From Bacteroidota bacterium (GTDB lineage: Bacteria > Bacteroidota > Bacteroidia > AKYH767-A > 2013-40CM-41-45), in the NCBI GenBank assembly GCA_016708785.1, contig JADJFC010000001.1, positions 124,001 to 188,000 of the forward strand: a stretch of 64,000 bases of DNA, read 5' to 3'. A model generated the notes under the pieces. It had not been told where the DNA came from and made no database searches. It saw only the letters and a program-made list of their open reading frames with translations. Shown piece by piece: positions 1 through 8,416 of this stretch (the first letter of the stretch is position 1; each line of letters starts with the position of its first letter). The position numbers were made by a program, and so were the translations under genes.

Positions 1-3000
1 TGTACTCCAGGTACATCTAGTAAAATAAGTTCTAATGGTCCAGCCAAACTTTAACATCATTTCATGTTCATCTCCATGACATGTCATTGTTTCATTTGCT
101 GTTGGTGCAAAAGATTTCCTTTCATAAGGTAAAATTTCGGGATCGAGGTATTCTTCGTTGAATGAACAATCTGTAAACTCTGTGTTATCACGGTTTATAG
201 CATTTCTTGCAAGCAATGAAGCATAGGCCCATTCTAGTCTACCAACAAACTGGCAGTGTTTGAATTTGAATCCTCGAGCATTTGGCCAAGCTGCTAGGCC
301 ATTTTGTGACCCAACAATTAAGCAGTTATCAAATTTATAATCATATTGAACATTTGTAGTTAGGTTCTGTGCAGAATTACTATTGACCCCATAGTATTTA
401 TTATATTTAAATTTGCATTTTGTAAATTGACCTTGAGCAGTTGGCACATTGCTTTGTTCATATTCAATATCAATACCTGAAGCTGGTTGACTTGTTAACC
501 TTCCTTGGCCAGCATAATTAAATTCCGTTTTATAAACATTCATACCAATTCCACCACCCCATGTCATGTTATTTCTGCCATTCATTGTAAAGAACGAATT
601 GCTGATATTGCAATTCATAATTGGAGGATATTGTGGAGGATATTCAATTGAGCTTGGGCAATCCATAAAATAAATTGTAATCCCATCATAACCAAAATCA
701 TGAACGTTCACTTTGTCAATTGTTATGTTTCGACAAGCATTTAGAAATATTCCTCTCGTTGGAATTTGAATTGTTTCAGTGTAGCCACCACCAATTATTG
801 TATTGTCCATGTTTCCATCAAGTTCAATATTTTTAATCACAATGTTGTTACAGCCTGTGAAATGAATCATGTTTCCTGGAGTCGCTATTTTATTAAGTGT
901 ATTTGAATTTAAAGAACATGGGTTACTTTGATTGTTACAAGTTAAATATCTAGTATCCGGTAAAGTAGGAAAATCAAATGCGCCATATTGCATACAATCC
1001 ATGAACTTGAGTTTTACAACTTGAGTTCCAACAACTTTACCAATAATTTGCATATTGTTAATATTTTCAAAACATAACACTGTATTTCCATCAAGACCAT
1101 ATGGAATTCGCTGTTCCTGTCGACCGACAATATAAGTTCCAGGTGGTATTTCTAGTAATTTGTTAGAATTGAAAGGCAATGAAGAAAAATAAGATGCTGC
1201 TTCTTCAAATGCGCATTGATCATTAGTGATGCCATCTCCTTGGGCTCCAAAATCTAATTTAATATTTTTCAATACGTTCAAACAAGGTGGTGGACAACTT
1301 GGATGGGAGAATGGACCACAAGAGGTTGTTGAAGCGCAAGACCAACAAGTATTTATTGGACGATTGATTATCCTGAAAATTGAAGTTACTGTACAACCAT
1401 GCGCATCTATTACTACCAATGTATCATTTCCAACTCCGACATTATAGATACTGTCAACAGTTGAGCCGCTAGACCAACTATATATGTAAGGTAATGTTCC
1501 ACCACTTACAATTGCTCTTGCTTTCCCATCATCAGTTGAATCAGTAGATGGTCCAATGATCTGTTGAAAGACCATTAGTTCGTCAGGACTATCTATAAAA
1601 AAATTCGCCGTCTTCCTGCATCCATTTGCATCAACAACCGTCACGGAATAATTATCTGAAGGAAGATTAATAGCTGTATCTCCTGCTCCACCGTTCGGGC
1701 TCCATAAATAAGAATAGGGTTGTGTACCACCTGTAACCGTTACGGTAGCAGATCCTAAATCAGTTGGGAAACAATTAACATCTGAAATCACAATAGGACT
1801 TAGAGTCAACCCAGTACTATTTGAAATTTCTGTTTGTGATCTAATTAAGCATCCATTTTGATCAACAATTGATAAAGTATCAATTCCCGAAGGTAAAGAG
1901 ATTATTACTGAATCTGTGTCGCTACTTCTTGACCATGTATATGAGTAGGGCCTGCTACCTCCAGTTACTGCAGCAGTTATTGAACCTGTGCTGAAACCAC
2001 AAGGAGTTGAAGTAGTCTCAAATTCTATTTTCAAATATTCTGGTTCCGTTATTTCAATAGAATCAAAACTTACACATCCCAAATCATTAATTATTTTAAC
2101 AACGTAAACGCCTGACCTTAGATTATTTAATATAGGTAAAGTATCAAAAACTGAAGTTGACCAACTATAGAAAAAAGGATCATTAGAATCTGCTCCTTCA
2201 ACTTCCACAATTCCTGAATCCGCACCACTACAAACTAAGTTTGTTTGGCTAACTATATTCATTCCAGGGCCATCGGAGTCATCTAAATACTTGCCTGCAG
2301 TTTTAGCGCATCCATTTGAGTCAGTAATTAATACAAAATACTCGCCAGACGGAACACTACTAAGAGTATTTGTTGTGCTAGCGTCATACATCCAAAAAAA
2401 TTGAAAACTACCTGTTCCACCAACTGGTAGAGCAGTAATCGAACCACTGGAATCGCCGCAGCTAGACTGAGTTGTAGACAATTCTAATGTAATACTGTCC
2501 GGTTCACTTATTATTATACTGTCAGATAAAAAACAACCATTTTTATCCAAAGCACTAATATAATAATTCCCAACTTTTAAATTATTAATTTCTTTATCGC
2601 CACCTAAAGAAACTGAATCCCTCCATTCATATCTATAACCAATCGTTCCACCTTTTAGTGAAATTATAGCTGCTCCATCAGCTCCCCCGTGACATCTAAC
2701 ATTTTTATGAGTTACAATTTTTCTAAACGCAGAACACTTTAAAAAGGCTAAAGTAAAATTAGTAATTGTATTTACACTATCGTTTGATTGCACTGTTCCC
2801 TGAATACTATCACCGGAAGTTGCTGAATTACCGAGATCTTCCCAGAGCGAATCATTCCAACCCGTCACTCTGAAATTAGTTGGCGAAACCGTTTCGCAAC
2901 TATCGTAATTCCAAGCAAGTTTCACTTTCACTTTCGAGGTTCCTGCGTTTCGGTTTAGTTTCCAATACTGACATGCATTCAAATTATCAATCGAGGTGTC

Positions 3001-5214
3001 AATGGCTGTTCCGATGGTCTGTGATGTCGGAAAATAATTTGCTGTGTAGGCATCTGTAGATGATGATGGTGCTGTGATCTCCAACGGATGATACGGATGT
3101 GCAAGTGTTGAAGAACCAATCGGAAATACGAATGCACTGTTACCTGTTTTCTTTATCGGACCGTTGATGTAGGTGCTGTCGCTTCCGCCAGTGAGTTTTC
3201 CACCATGTGCAATGGTCAGTAGATTGGTTGTGTCTGTATTGATTCTGCCTAGCGATAGTTGAAGGGAATCTGCAATCGAAAGCGGACACGCCAGCGTAAA
3301 AGAATTTGAAGATTTGTTTATTTGCAGTTTCTTCATCGTGATCGTTTGCGATGTTAACGATGTCAACGATTGATTGGCTGAGCCATCCAAAATAACTTTA
3401 CCGCCAATGCCTCCAAACTGAAACGATGAACTGGCATCGACTGTTATGTTTCCCGAAAAAGTTATGTTCTTGGTGTATGCCGGATAGATCTTGCCGCCGC
3501 TTCCTTTTTGTATGAACGTCACATTGCCGTTGTAATCATCGGCCGTGTTATAAGCCATTAACAGATTGTATGTTCCGGCTATGGAGTATGTTATTGTTGT
3601 TTTTGCGTTGAATACATTTCCGCCCTTGCAAGTGTCCGGAATATTACCGTATCTGGTAATTGAGGTTGTATTGTTAAACGTTGTTCCATTCAAGCAAATA
3701 CTTTGACCATAGAAATTAAAGTCACCATTAAGTATGGAGTTAGGTCCCAGGATAAGCTTAGTCGTTGTGGACGGAAAACTCAGTGATAAATTTCCGGAAT
3801 TTAGTTTAGTGAAATTACTGATGTTCACATTGCCGGTGAGGCCACTTGTGAATGTTAAGCTTCCTGTACTTGACACAGTAGTTGTCCCGTTTACATTACC
3901 AAAGTTAAAACCCGAACCGGTGTTTTCAACGGTCAATGCTCCATTAAAAACACAACTGCCTGTTGCTGCTACAAAGAAGCGGTCTAAGGCTGTTGAGCTT
4001 ACACTGTTCTTTAATAGGACTGCATTACTGAATACGGCATTGTTGATTTGAAGGGTTCCTAAGGTATTTTGAATGGTTGTACCGGCAGCAAAAGTATCGG
4101 TGTATGCCGAATTCAAAGTAAACACACTCGATGAATGATTGTTGGTAATCGATGTTGTTCCGCCAAAATAACAACCGCCAAGTGAGGGCTCTGTTCCGGA
4201 TCCTGTTTTGGTAAAGGTCGTACCAGCTAAAAATCGTGATGTACTTAAGTATATGGAAGGAGCAGAAATGGTCACTTCGGAATTGAATATTGAGGCATCG
4301 AAATATACTTTTGCACTTCCGACTAGTGTTAAGTCGATGGCTCCTGTTCCCAATTTAGTGAAATTCCTGAAAAATAGTTTCCCGGATGAGAATTCTACAT
4401 CACTAAGTGCGATTATTTTTTCATCGGCAAGGGTGCAAGAACCATCAGTTAATCCAAAATACACTTCGCCATTTTGGCAAGCGATCGAAATATTTCCATT
4501 GTATTCTGCCGTTCCATAATAATTCGAATAAATTTTTTGGCCTGCAAATTTCACATCGCCGTTGAAGATGTTTCCACTTGAACGATGGGCGATATAAATG
4601 GCTCCCTTTTGGTCAAGATTGGTAAAATCAACGGTCCTGTCAAAAGTATCGGGAAAGGAATCCGCCAGTACCAGTGCTCCTTCATCTGAATTCGTGATTG
4701 AGACATATTCAGCAAACGTATTTCCGCCCTTACTGTTATCATTGGACTTTCCATTCTTAGTGATCAACAAGGAATCATTGAATACGGATCCGTCTAAGAA
4801 AATAGTGCCTCCTGTCGCATTGACCACTGCACCAAACGTTGTCCCATAAAACTTGATAGTCGAAGTTCCCGAAATAATAAGATGACCATTATTGATTTCT
4901 CCTCCTTTGAAATCTGCCGGGCCTGTAATTGTAAGCGTGTATGCATACAGATCGATCGTTTCAGATTCAATCGTAAACATCTTAACCGTAACATCACCGG
5001 AAAGCTCTATTGTATTCGATCCGGAGACGACAAGCACTGTATCATTCGTTCCCGGAATGCCTTCAGGATCCCAGTTTTTGGATTCACGCCAGTCCCGCGA
5101 CTCACTTCCATTCCATGTGAAATTGGTTGGGATTGCAAAAAGTTCATTTGTACTAAATAAAATTGGTGCAAGGAATAAAATGATCCATTTTATTTGTTGA
5201 GTGGAGGTTTTCAT
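1..5214 (-). CDS. Giant secreted surface protein, SprB repeats plus pectate-lyase-like beta-helix (3' end outside window)
   Basis: The frame is open without a stop for 1738 codons from the ATG at 5214 to the left edge, so the C-terminus is missing. Residues 1-27 form a signal peptide (MKTSTQQ, then a hydrophobic core ending near FA). Residues about 30-750 are Gly/Asn/Thr-rich short beta-strand units resembling adhesin beta-helices. Residues about 838-1285 hold six SprB/Ig-like repeats, most with a GG(T/S)xPYxYxWS-type core and a DxNGC-type end. After a Cys-rich linker, residues from about 1318 carry the DFGAQGDGITND motif (D1321) of the pectate-lyase-3 superfamily, followed by a right-handed beta-helix. 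Inference: an exported adhesin or polysaccharide-binding or -cleaving protein; a T9SS sorting domain would lie beyond the edge. It starts 30 bases after the stop of the small secreted gene upstream, so both are probably co-transcribed. Confidence 0.85.
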   Translation of the reverse strand, partial: MKTSTQQIKWIILFLAPILFSTNELFAIPTNFTWNGSESRDWRESKNWDPEGIPGTNDTVLVVSGSNTIELSGDVTVKMFTIESETIDLYAYTLTITGPADFKGGEINNGHLIISGTSTIKFYGTTFGAVVNATGGTIFLDGSVFNDSLLITKNGKSNDNSKGGNTFAEYVSITNSDEGALVLADSFPDTFDRTVDFTNLDQKGAIYIAHRSSGNIFNGDVKFAGQKIYSNYYGTAEYNGNISIACQNGEVYFGLTDGSCTLADEKIIALSDVEFSSGKLFFRNFTKLGTGAIDLTLVGSAKVYFDASIFNSEVTISAPSIYLSTSRFLAGTTFTKTGSGTEPSLGGCYFGGTTSITNNHSSSVFTLNSAYTDTFAAGTTIQNTLGTLQINNAVFSNAVLLKNSVSSTALDRFFVAATGSCVFNGALTVENTGSGFNFGNVNGTTTVSSTGSLTFTSGLTGNVNISNFTKLNSGNLSLSFPSTTTKLILGPNSILNGDFNFYGQSICLNGTTFNNTTSITRYGNIPDTCKGGNVFNAKTTITYSIAGTYNLLMAYNTADDYNGNVTFIQKGSGGKIYPAYTKNITFSGNITVDASSSFQFGGIGGKVILDGSANQSLTSLTSQTITMKKLQINKSSNSFTLACPLSIADSLQLSLGRINTDTTNLLTIAHGGKLTGGSDSTYINGPIKKTGNSAFVFPIGSSTLAHPYHPLEITAPSSSTDAYTANYFPTSQTIGTAIDTSIDNLNACQYWKLNRNAGTSKVKVKLAWNYDSCETVSPTNFRVTGWNDSLWEDLGNSATSGDSIQGTVQSNDSVNTITNFTLAFLKCSAFRKIVTHKNVRCHGGADGAAIISLKGGTIGYRYEWRDSVSLGGDKEINNLKVGNYYISALDKNGCFLSDSIIISEPDSITLELSTTQSSCGDSSGSITALPVGGTGSFQFFWMYDASTTNTLSSVPSGEYFVLITDSNGCAKTAGKYLDDSDGPGMNIVSQTNLVCSGADSGIVEVEGADSNDPFFYSWSTSVFDTLPILNNLRSGVYVVKIINDLGCVSFDSIEITEPEYLKIEFETTSTPCGFSTGSITAAVTGGSRPYSYTWSRSSDTDSVIISLPSGIDTLSIVDQNGCLIRSQTEISNSTGLTLSPIVISDVNCFPTDLGSATVTVTGGTQPYSYLWSPNGGAGDTAINLPSDNYSVTVVDANGCRKTANFFIDSPDELMVFQQIIGPSTDSTDDGKARAIVSGGTLPYIYSWSSGSTVDSIYNVGVGNDTLVVIDAHGCTVTSIFRIINRPINTCWSCASTTSCGPFSHPSCPPPCLNVLKNIKLDFGAQGDGITNDQCAFEEAASYFSSLPFNSNKLLEIPPGTYIVGRQEQRIPYGLDGNTVLCFENINNMQIIGKVVGTQVVKLKFMDCMQYGAFDFPTLPDTRYLTCNNQSNPCSLNSNTLNKIATPGNMIHFTGCNNIVIKNIELDGNMDNTIIGGGYTETIQIPTRGIFLNACRNITIDKVNVHDFGYDGITIYFMDCPSSIEYPPQYPPIMNCNISNSFFTMNGRNNMTWGGGIGMNVYKTEFNYAGQGRLTSQPASGIDIEYEQSNVPTAQGQFTKCKFKYNKYYGVNSNSAQNLTTNVQYDYKFDNCLIVGSQNGLAAWPNARGFKFKHCQFVGRLEWAYASLLARNAINRDNTEFTDCSFNEEYLDPEILPYERKSFAPTANETMTCHGDEHEMMLKFGWTIRTYFTRCTWST

Positions 5215-5243
5215 CGTACGTTTTGTTTAAAAAGGATTAAAAA

Positions 5244-5672
5244 TTATCGATTGAATAGAACAGCATCTGTGTAACTTCCATCTGCTTTTTTGATTCGAAC
5301 TTGAGAATAGTAATTCAGCATTTGCATTCGGTTGCCAAGACCAAGTTGTATTGAATAAGCGTCACGCAAATAAAAGAGTCCGCTTCCGAGCGAACCCGAA
5401 ACATCAAAAACAAAGCTGTGCGAGAAAATATCGGATGCACCGGAACTTGTGCCGATCTTAACTTCCAGTTCCTGAATATTGAGGGTGTCAAATAAATTGA
5501 CATTCATCTCTACACTGAAAACAGTTGAATCGGTAAGTGAAGGAAGACTATCTAAAGAAAGATGATTGGCGACTGGCGTTGTGGCCACGTCCATGGATAA
5601 AACAGGATATACGTCCTGAGCGGAACTGAAGAAAACGGAGAAAAGAAGAAGAAAACTAGTGCAAGCTAGTTT
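5244..5672 (-). CDS. Small secreted protein without a proper start codon
   Basis: The reading frame encodes a clear signal peptide (KLACTSFLLLFSVFFSSAQD, codons from 5672) followed by about 120 residues of a soluble, beta-rich domain of unknown family. No ATG, GTG or TTG lies in this frame ahead of the signal peptide; an in-frame TAA lies at 5777-5775. The first in-frame ATG (5594) would remove the signal peptide. The place where the start should be is occupied by a heptanucleotide array (5673-5770). ATGs at 5797 and 5791 are out of frame, but adding one 7-base unit would connect them. So the gene is either switched off by repeat number, lost its start to the array, or contains a consensus error. 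The next gene on the same strand is the giant surface protein. I do not recognise its function. Confidence 0.6.
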   Translation of the reverse strand, partial: KLACTSFLLLFSVFFSSAQDVYPVLSMDVATTPVANHLSLDSLPSLTDSTVFSVEMNVNLFDTLNIQELEVKIGTSSGASDIFSHSFVFDVSGSLGSGLFYLRDAYSIQLGLGNRMQMLNYYSQVRIKKADGSYTDAVLFNR

Positions 5673-5770
5673 GAATGCAGAATGCAGAATGCAGAATGCA
5701 GAATGCGGATTTCGGATTTCGGATTTCGGATTTCGGATTTCGGATTTCGGATTTCGGATTTCGGATTTCG
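5673..5770. repeat. Heptanucleotide array at the 5' end of a secreted-protein gene
   Basis: Five units of GAATGC(A/G) (5673-5707) are followed by nine perfect units of GATTTCG (5708-5770). The array sits exactly between the out-of-frame ATGs at 5791/5797 and the signal-peptide codons beginning at 5672. Because 7 is not a multiple of 3, each gain or loss of a unit changes the frame. Confidence 0.95.
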
Positions 5771-5797
5771 GATTTTAGGCTTCGTAGTCATGTACAT

Positions 5798-6109
5798 TAG
5801 TTTAAAAAAAATGAATAATTAACAATTCAAAATAACGGTGCGAAATATTTTTTCTAACCTGCAATTCTGATGCAATTCAATAGGTAAAAACTATGTTAAA
5901 TCAGGAAGAAATTCCTTCAACAAATAAATCAACTTAGGCAATTTCTAAATCATTTAACTCTTTATGCCAATGTGACTCTTTAAACGTGTTTTGAAAATTA
6001 CAATTCAAGAAAAACTTGGTGGGGTAATTGTAAAATCCAGAACGAAGATATGTGTAAATTTTTATAATCCTAACATTTACGAAAATAATTTTAGCTATTC
6101 GAAGAACTT
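5798..6109. other. AT-rich gap, nothing recognised
   Basis: No convincing gene is present. A 65-codon frame on the minus strand (5934-6131) overlaps the end of the ATP-cone gene, has low-complexity Ile/Tyr/Phe/Asn-rich composition and matches nothing I know. No clear terminator hairpin follows the ATP-cone gene. Confidence 0.5.
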
Positions 6110-6979
6110 CTAGATGCCGTTTCCATCGCACAGCTTCTCCCCTTCCTCGTAAACTGCTTTTAATCTCGCATCAGAAACGCCTGCACTTTTTAACGTCGCT
6201 TTGTCATTATAAACATCTTTTACCAAAACATAATTTTTTGCAAGTAACCATTGCTTTTCCTGTCGAGTTAATGAAGTCAGGCATGTTAGAGGATATAGTC
6301 TTAATTTGTCTATGATATCTCGCAATGATTTATGCGTTGGATAATTCCAGCTTAGCAACTTCAGATTTTTGCAATTTCCATAATCGATTGCATCTGAAGT
6401 AAACTTTGAATTTGTTGCTATCCAACCGGTAAAAACTGCACCTTTCTTTTTCAATGCTCCATTGGCAAGTATGTCCTCAAATCTGGAATGAATGTACAGC
6501 GGCGTTTTGACGTCAACAGAAATACCGGCTTGATTGTGATACTTGCATTCTACAAGTATTAACTCATTCTCCTTTTTACCTACTACATCCACTTCATGAC
6601 TGACACATTTCCCCTCTAATATTATCCCAACTTCAACAGTGTATCCCTGATGTTTAAATATTTCACCGATAAATTTTTCAAACGGATAACCGGAAGGACC
6701 TAATTCCATAATTCCCTTTTTCAAATAGTAACGGGCAGCATGCGATTTAGATCTGCTTCTCAGCAAACGAAATGCCTCACTGTAGATCTTATTTGTGCTG
6801 ATGCCTTGATATAGTCTGGGTAACAAAGCATCAATGATTGAATTGACTTCCTCTTGTGAAGCTTGTGATTTACTTAATGAATACCTCAATTTCTCAATTG
6901 AAAATGGCTCGGTAATTCCGGATGCCTTCTGCACTAATATTTCTTTCGCCATATATTCTTTCTTCGGTTTCGAAATCAC
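6110..6979 (-). CDS. ATP-cone domain fused to Mrr-like restriction-endonuclease fold
   Basis: Residues about 12-92 match an ATP-cone, the nucleotide-sensing domain known from ribonucleotide reductases and NrdR (VQKASGITEPFSIEKL). Residues about 97-200 match the Mrr-like PD-(D/E)XK nuclease fold: E101/E106, then E129-x-D131 and the ECK triad at 144-146. The C-terminal tail is helical with small DNA-binding-like motifs. The family is common in Bacteroidota and its substrate is unknown; inference is a nucleotide-regulated DNA nuclease. The start is ATG at 6979, three bases after the methyltransferase stop; an ATG at 6952 (MAKEIL) is equally plausible. It is the last gene of a two-gene unit. Confidence 0.8.
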   Translation of the reverse strand: MISKPKKEYMAKEILVQKASGITEPFSIEKLRYSLSKSQASQEEVNSIIDALLPRLYQGISTNKIYSEAFRLLRSRSKSHAARYYLKKGIMELGPSGYPFEKFIGEIFKHQGYTVEVGIILEGKCVSHEVDVVGKKENELILVECKYHNQAGISVDVKTPLYIHSRFEDILANGALKKKGAVFTGWIATNSKFTSDAIDYGNCKNLKLLSWNYPTHKSLRDIIDKLRLYPLTCLTSLTRQEKQWLLAKNYVLVKDVYNDKATLKSAGVSDARLKAVYEEGEKLCDGNGI

Positions 6980-6982
6980 TAA

Positions 6983-7828
6983 TTACTTCTCACCATAAAT
7001 AACTTTTGCACTTGAATCTATTGCAACCTTTCCGTCAGGAAATTTTTCATTGAAGAGCTTGTACACTTCGCTCTTAATTGTTGACCTCATGGCATCATCT
7101 GCTTTGCTTAAGGCAGAGACAAAAGGAGCAGCAACTTCAGTGATCATATTCCAATAAACATCAGTAGTTCCACAATTCATTTTACTTGCCACTTCCCTTT
7201 CAGAAGTATTCTTGAAACCGGCTTGTATGAATAAATTTTCAAGCAACCCATCTTTAGCACACCTAAACATACCTGGACCTTCTATAGGAGGTACCGGTAA
7301 TTGCATATGCCTATTTATTGTTGAACCCATTGCAGTGATCCAGAAATTTTTCTCAGGCCCATTCCATACTGAAACCGCTATCCTTCCACCGGGTTTTAAA
7401 ACACGATGCATTTCTTTCGCAGCAAGAAGCAAATCAGGAAAAAACATAAATCCGAAACGACAACTGATTGCATCGAATGTATTATTTTCAAATGGAAGTT
7501 CGCAGACATCACAAGCGATCATTTCAACATTCTTAATTCCCTTCATCTGTGCATTTTCTCTTGCAATGTCGAGCATAGCTTCTGAAAGATCTGAGATCAC
7601 AACCTTTCCATTTCCTATCATGGTAGCAATGGTGAGACCAGGTTCGCCGGTTCCTGATGCTATATCCAATATCGTTTCTCCTTTTGCCGGCTTGATTCTG
7701 TCGATGATCTCATCACCCATAGGCTTTAAAGAGTCCATCATCAATTCATCCCACTTTTTCCAACCGGAAGAAAATTTGTTCCAACTTTCTTTTTGTTGTT
7801 CGCGGATTTGCTCGAGTTGTTGTTCCAT
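6983..7828 (-). CDS. Class I SAM-dependent methyltransferase (UbiE-like)
   Basis: The protein has 281 residues. SAM-binding motif I is ILDIASGTGEPG, motif II includes VVISDLSEAML, and motif III is the EMHRVLKPGGRIAVSVW stretch; the acidic loop DVCELPF follows. These are typical of small-molecule methyltransferases of the UbiE/Coq5 type. The acceptor substrate cannot be told from sequence. It sits three bases upstream of the ATP-cone nuclease and is probably co-transcribed with it. Upstream lies the long palindrome at 7980-8048, which separates it from the phosphatase gene. Confidence 0.8.
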   Translation of the reverse strand: MEQQLEQIREQQKESWNKFSSGWKKWDELMMDSLKPMGDEIIDRIKPAKGETILDIASGTGEPGLTIATMIGNGKVVISDLSEAMLDIARENAQMKGIKNVEMIACDVCELPFENNTFDAISCRFGFMFFPDLLLAAKEMHRVLKPGGRIAVSVWNGPEKNFWITAMGSTINRHMQLPVPPIEGPGMFRCAKDGLLENLFIQAGFKNTSEREVASKMNCGTTDVYWNMITEVAAPFVSALSKADDAMRSTIKSEVYKLFNEKFPDGKVAIDSSAKVIYGEK

Positions 7829-7979
7829 GCTGTGATTAGTTTGTAATTAAAAATTGTTCTTAAGAATGTAATTCAGTTTTTACAATCACTATTACACTAC
7901 AAGATTAAAGATATAAAATTTTTTTAATTGAATAATAAAATATTAAATGATAATCGTGATTTACACCCGGGCTATTGCA

Positions 7980-8048
7980 ATTTCTGTAATATCCTCGGAG
8001 CTGGGCGGAATTTTAAAATTCCGCCCAGCCTGAGGATATTACAGAAAT
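7980..8048. repeat. Long near-perfect palindrome (stem about 34 bp)
   Basis: Arms 7980-8014 and 8015-8048 are reverse complements apart from a GGA/AG interruption. The centre is AATTTTAAAATT with practically no loop, flanked by CTGGGCGG / CCGCCCAG. The distal end touches the stop codon of the phosphatase gene (8048-8050). There is no T-run as in a standard intrinsic terminator. It may end the transcript from the left, block read-through into the methyltransferase, or be a miniature palindromic element. Confidence 0.9.
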
Positions 8049-8416
8049 CAAATATTATAAACCACGGACAAAGTATCATTGATGCGTTCAGTGAGCATCT
8101 CAATCAATTCCGGATCCATGAATTCATAATCATCTTCGATATTCAAGACTTCAATATTGGGCAAGGTTATATTTTTATAAATATCCCAAATCTTTTCTCT
8201 CTGATCCTGCTCCATAACAAAAACTATATTCGCCCAGCGTAAATCGTTTTCGGAAATTTTTCTGTCACTACTAGGACTTAACCCAACAGAACGAATCTTG
8301 AAACGACTATCATTTTTAAAAATATGTTCAGCTGTGCGGCTCCGCTTTTTGTTTCGTCCGCAAACGACTAAGATGTTTGGTTGTTGGTACATAAGCAAAT
8401 TTAGCTTATTATTCAC
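8048..8416 (-). CDS. Low-molecular-weight protein-tyrosine-phosphatase-like protein
   Basis: A 122-residue protein with the LMW-PTP P-loop CX5RS (C19 to S26: CGRNKKRS) near the N-terminus and an Asp-Pro (D101-P102) in the position of the general acid. It is shorter than typical LMW-PTPs (about 150), as in a compact subgroup that includes arsenate-reductase-like and orphan proteins. Its ATG (8416) overlaps the stop of the iron transporter as ATGA, showing translational coupling; an internal ATG at residue 9 is an alternative. Substrate unknown. Confidence 0.75.
   Translation of the reverse strand: MNNKLNLLMYQQPNILVVCGRNKKRSRTAEHIFKNDSRFKIRSVGLSPSSDRKISENDLRWANIVFVMEQDQREKIWDIYKNITLPNIEVLNIEDDYEFMDPELIEMLTERINDTLSVVYNI

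Noticed and set aside
5934..6131. Possible 65-residue gene on the minus strand after the ATP-cone gene
   Set aside because: Low-complexity composition, overlap with the upstream gene in another frame, no recognisable family or start signal.
7212..7835. Long open frame on the plus strand opposite the methyltransferase gene
   Set aside because: It lies entirely antisense to a well-supported methyltransferase and its translation resembles no family.
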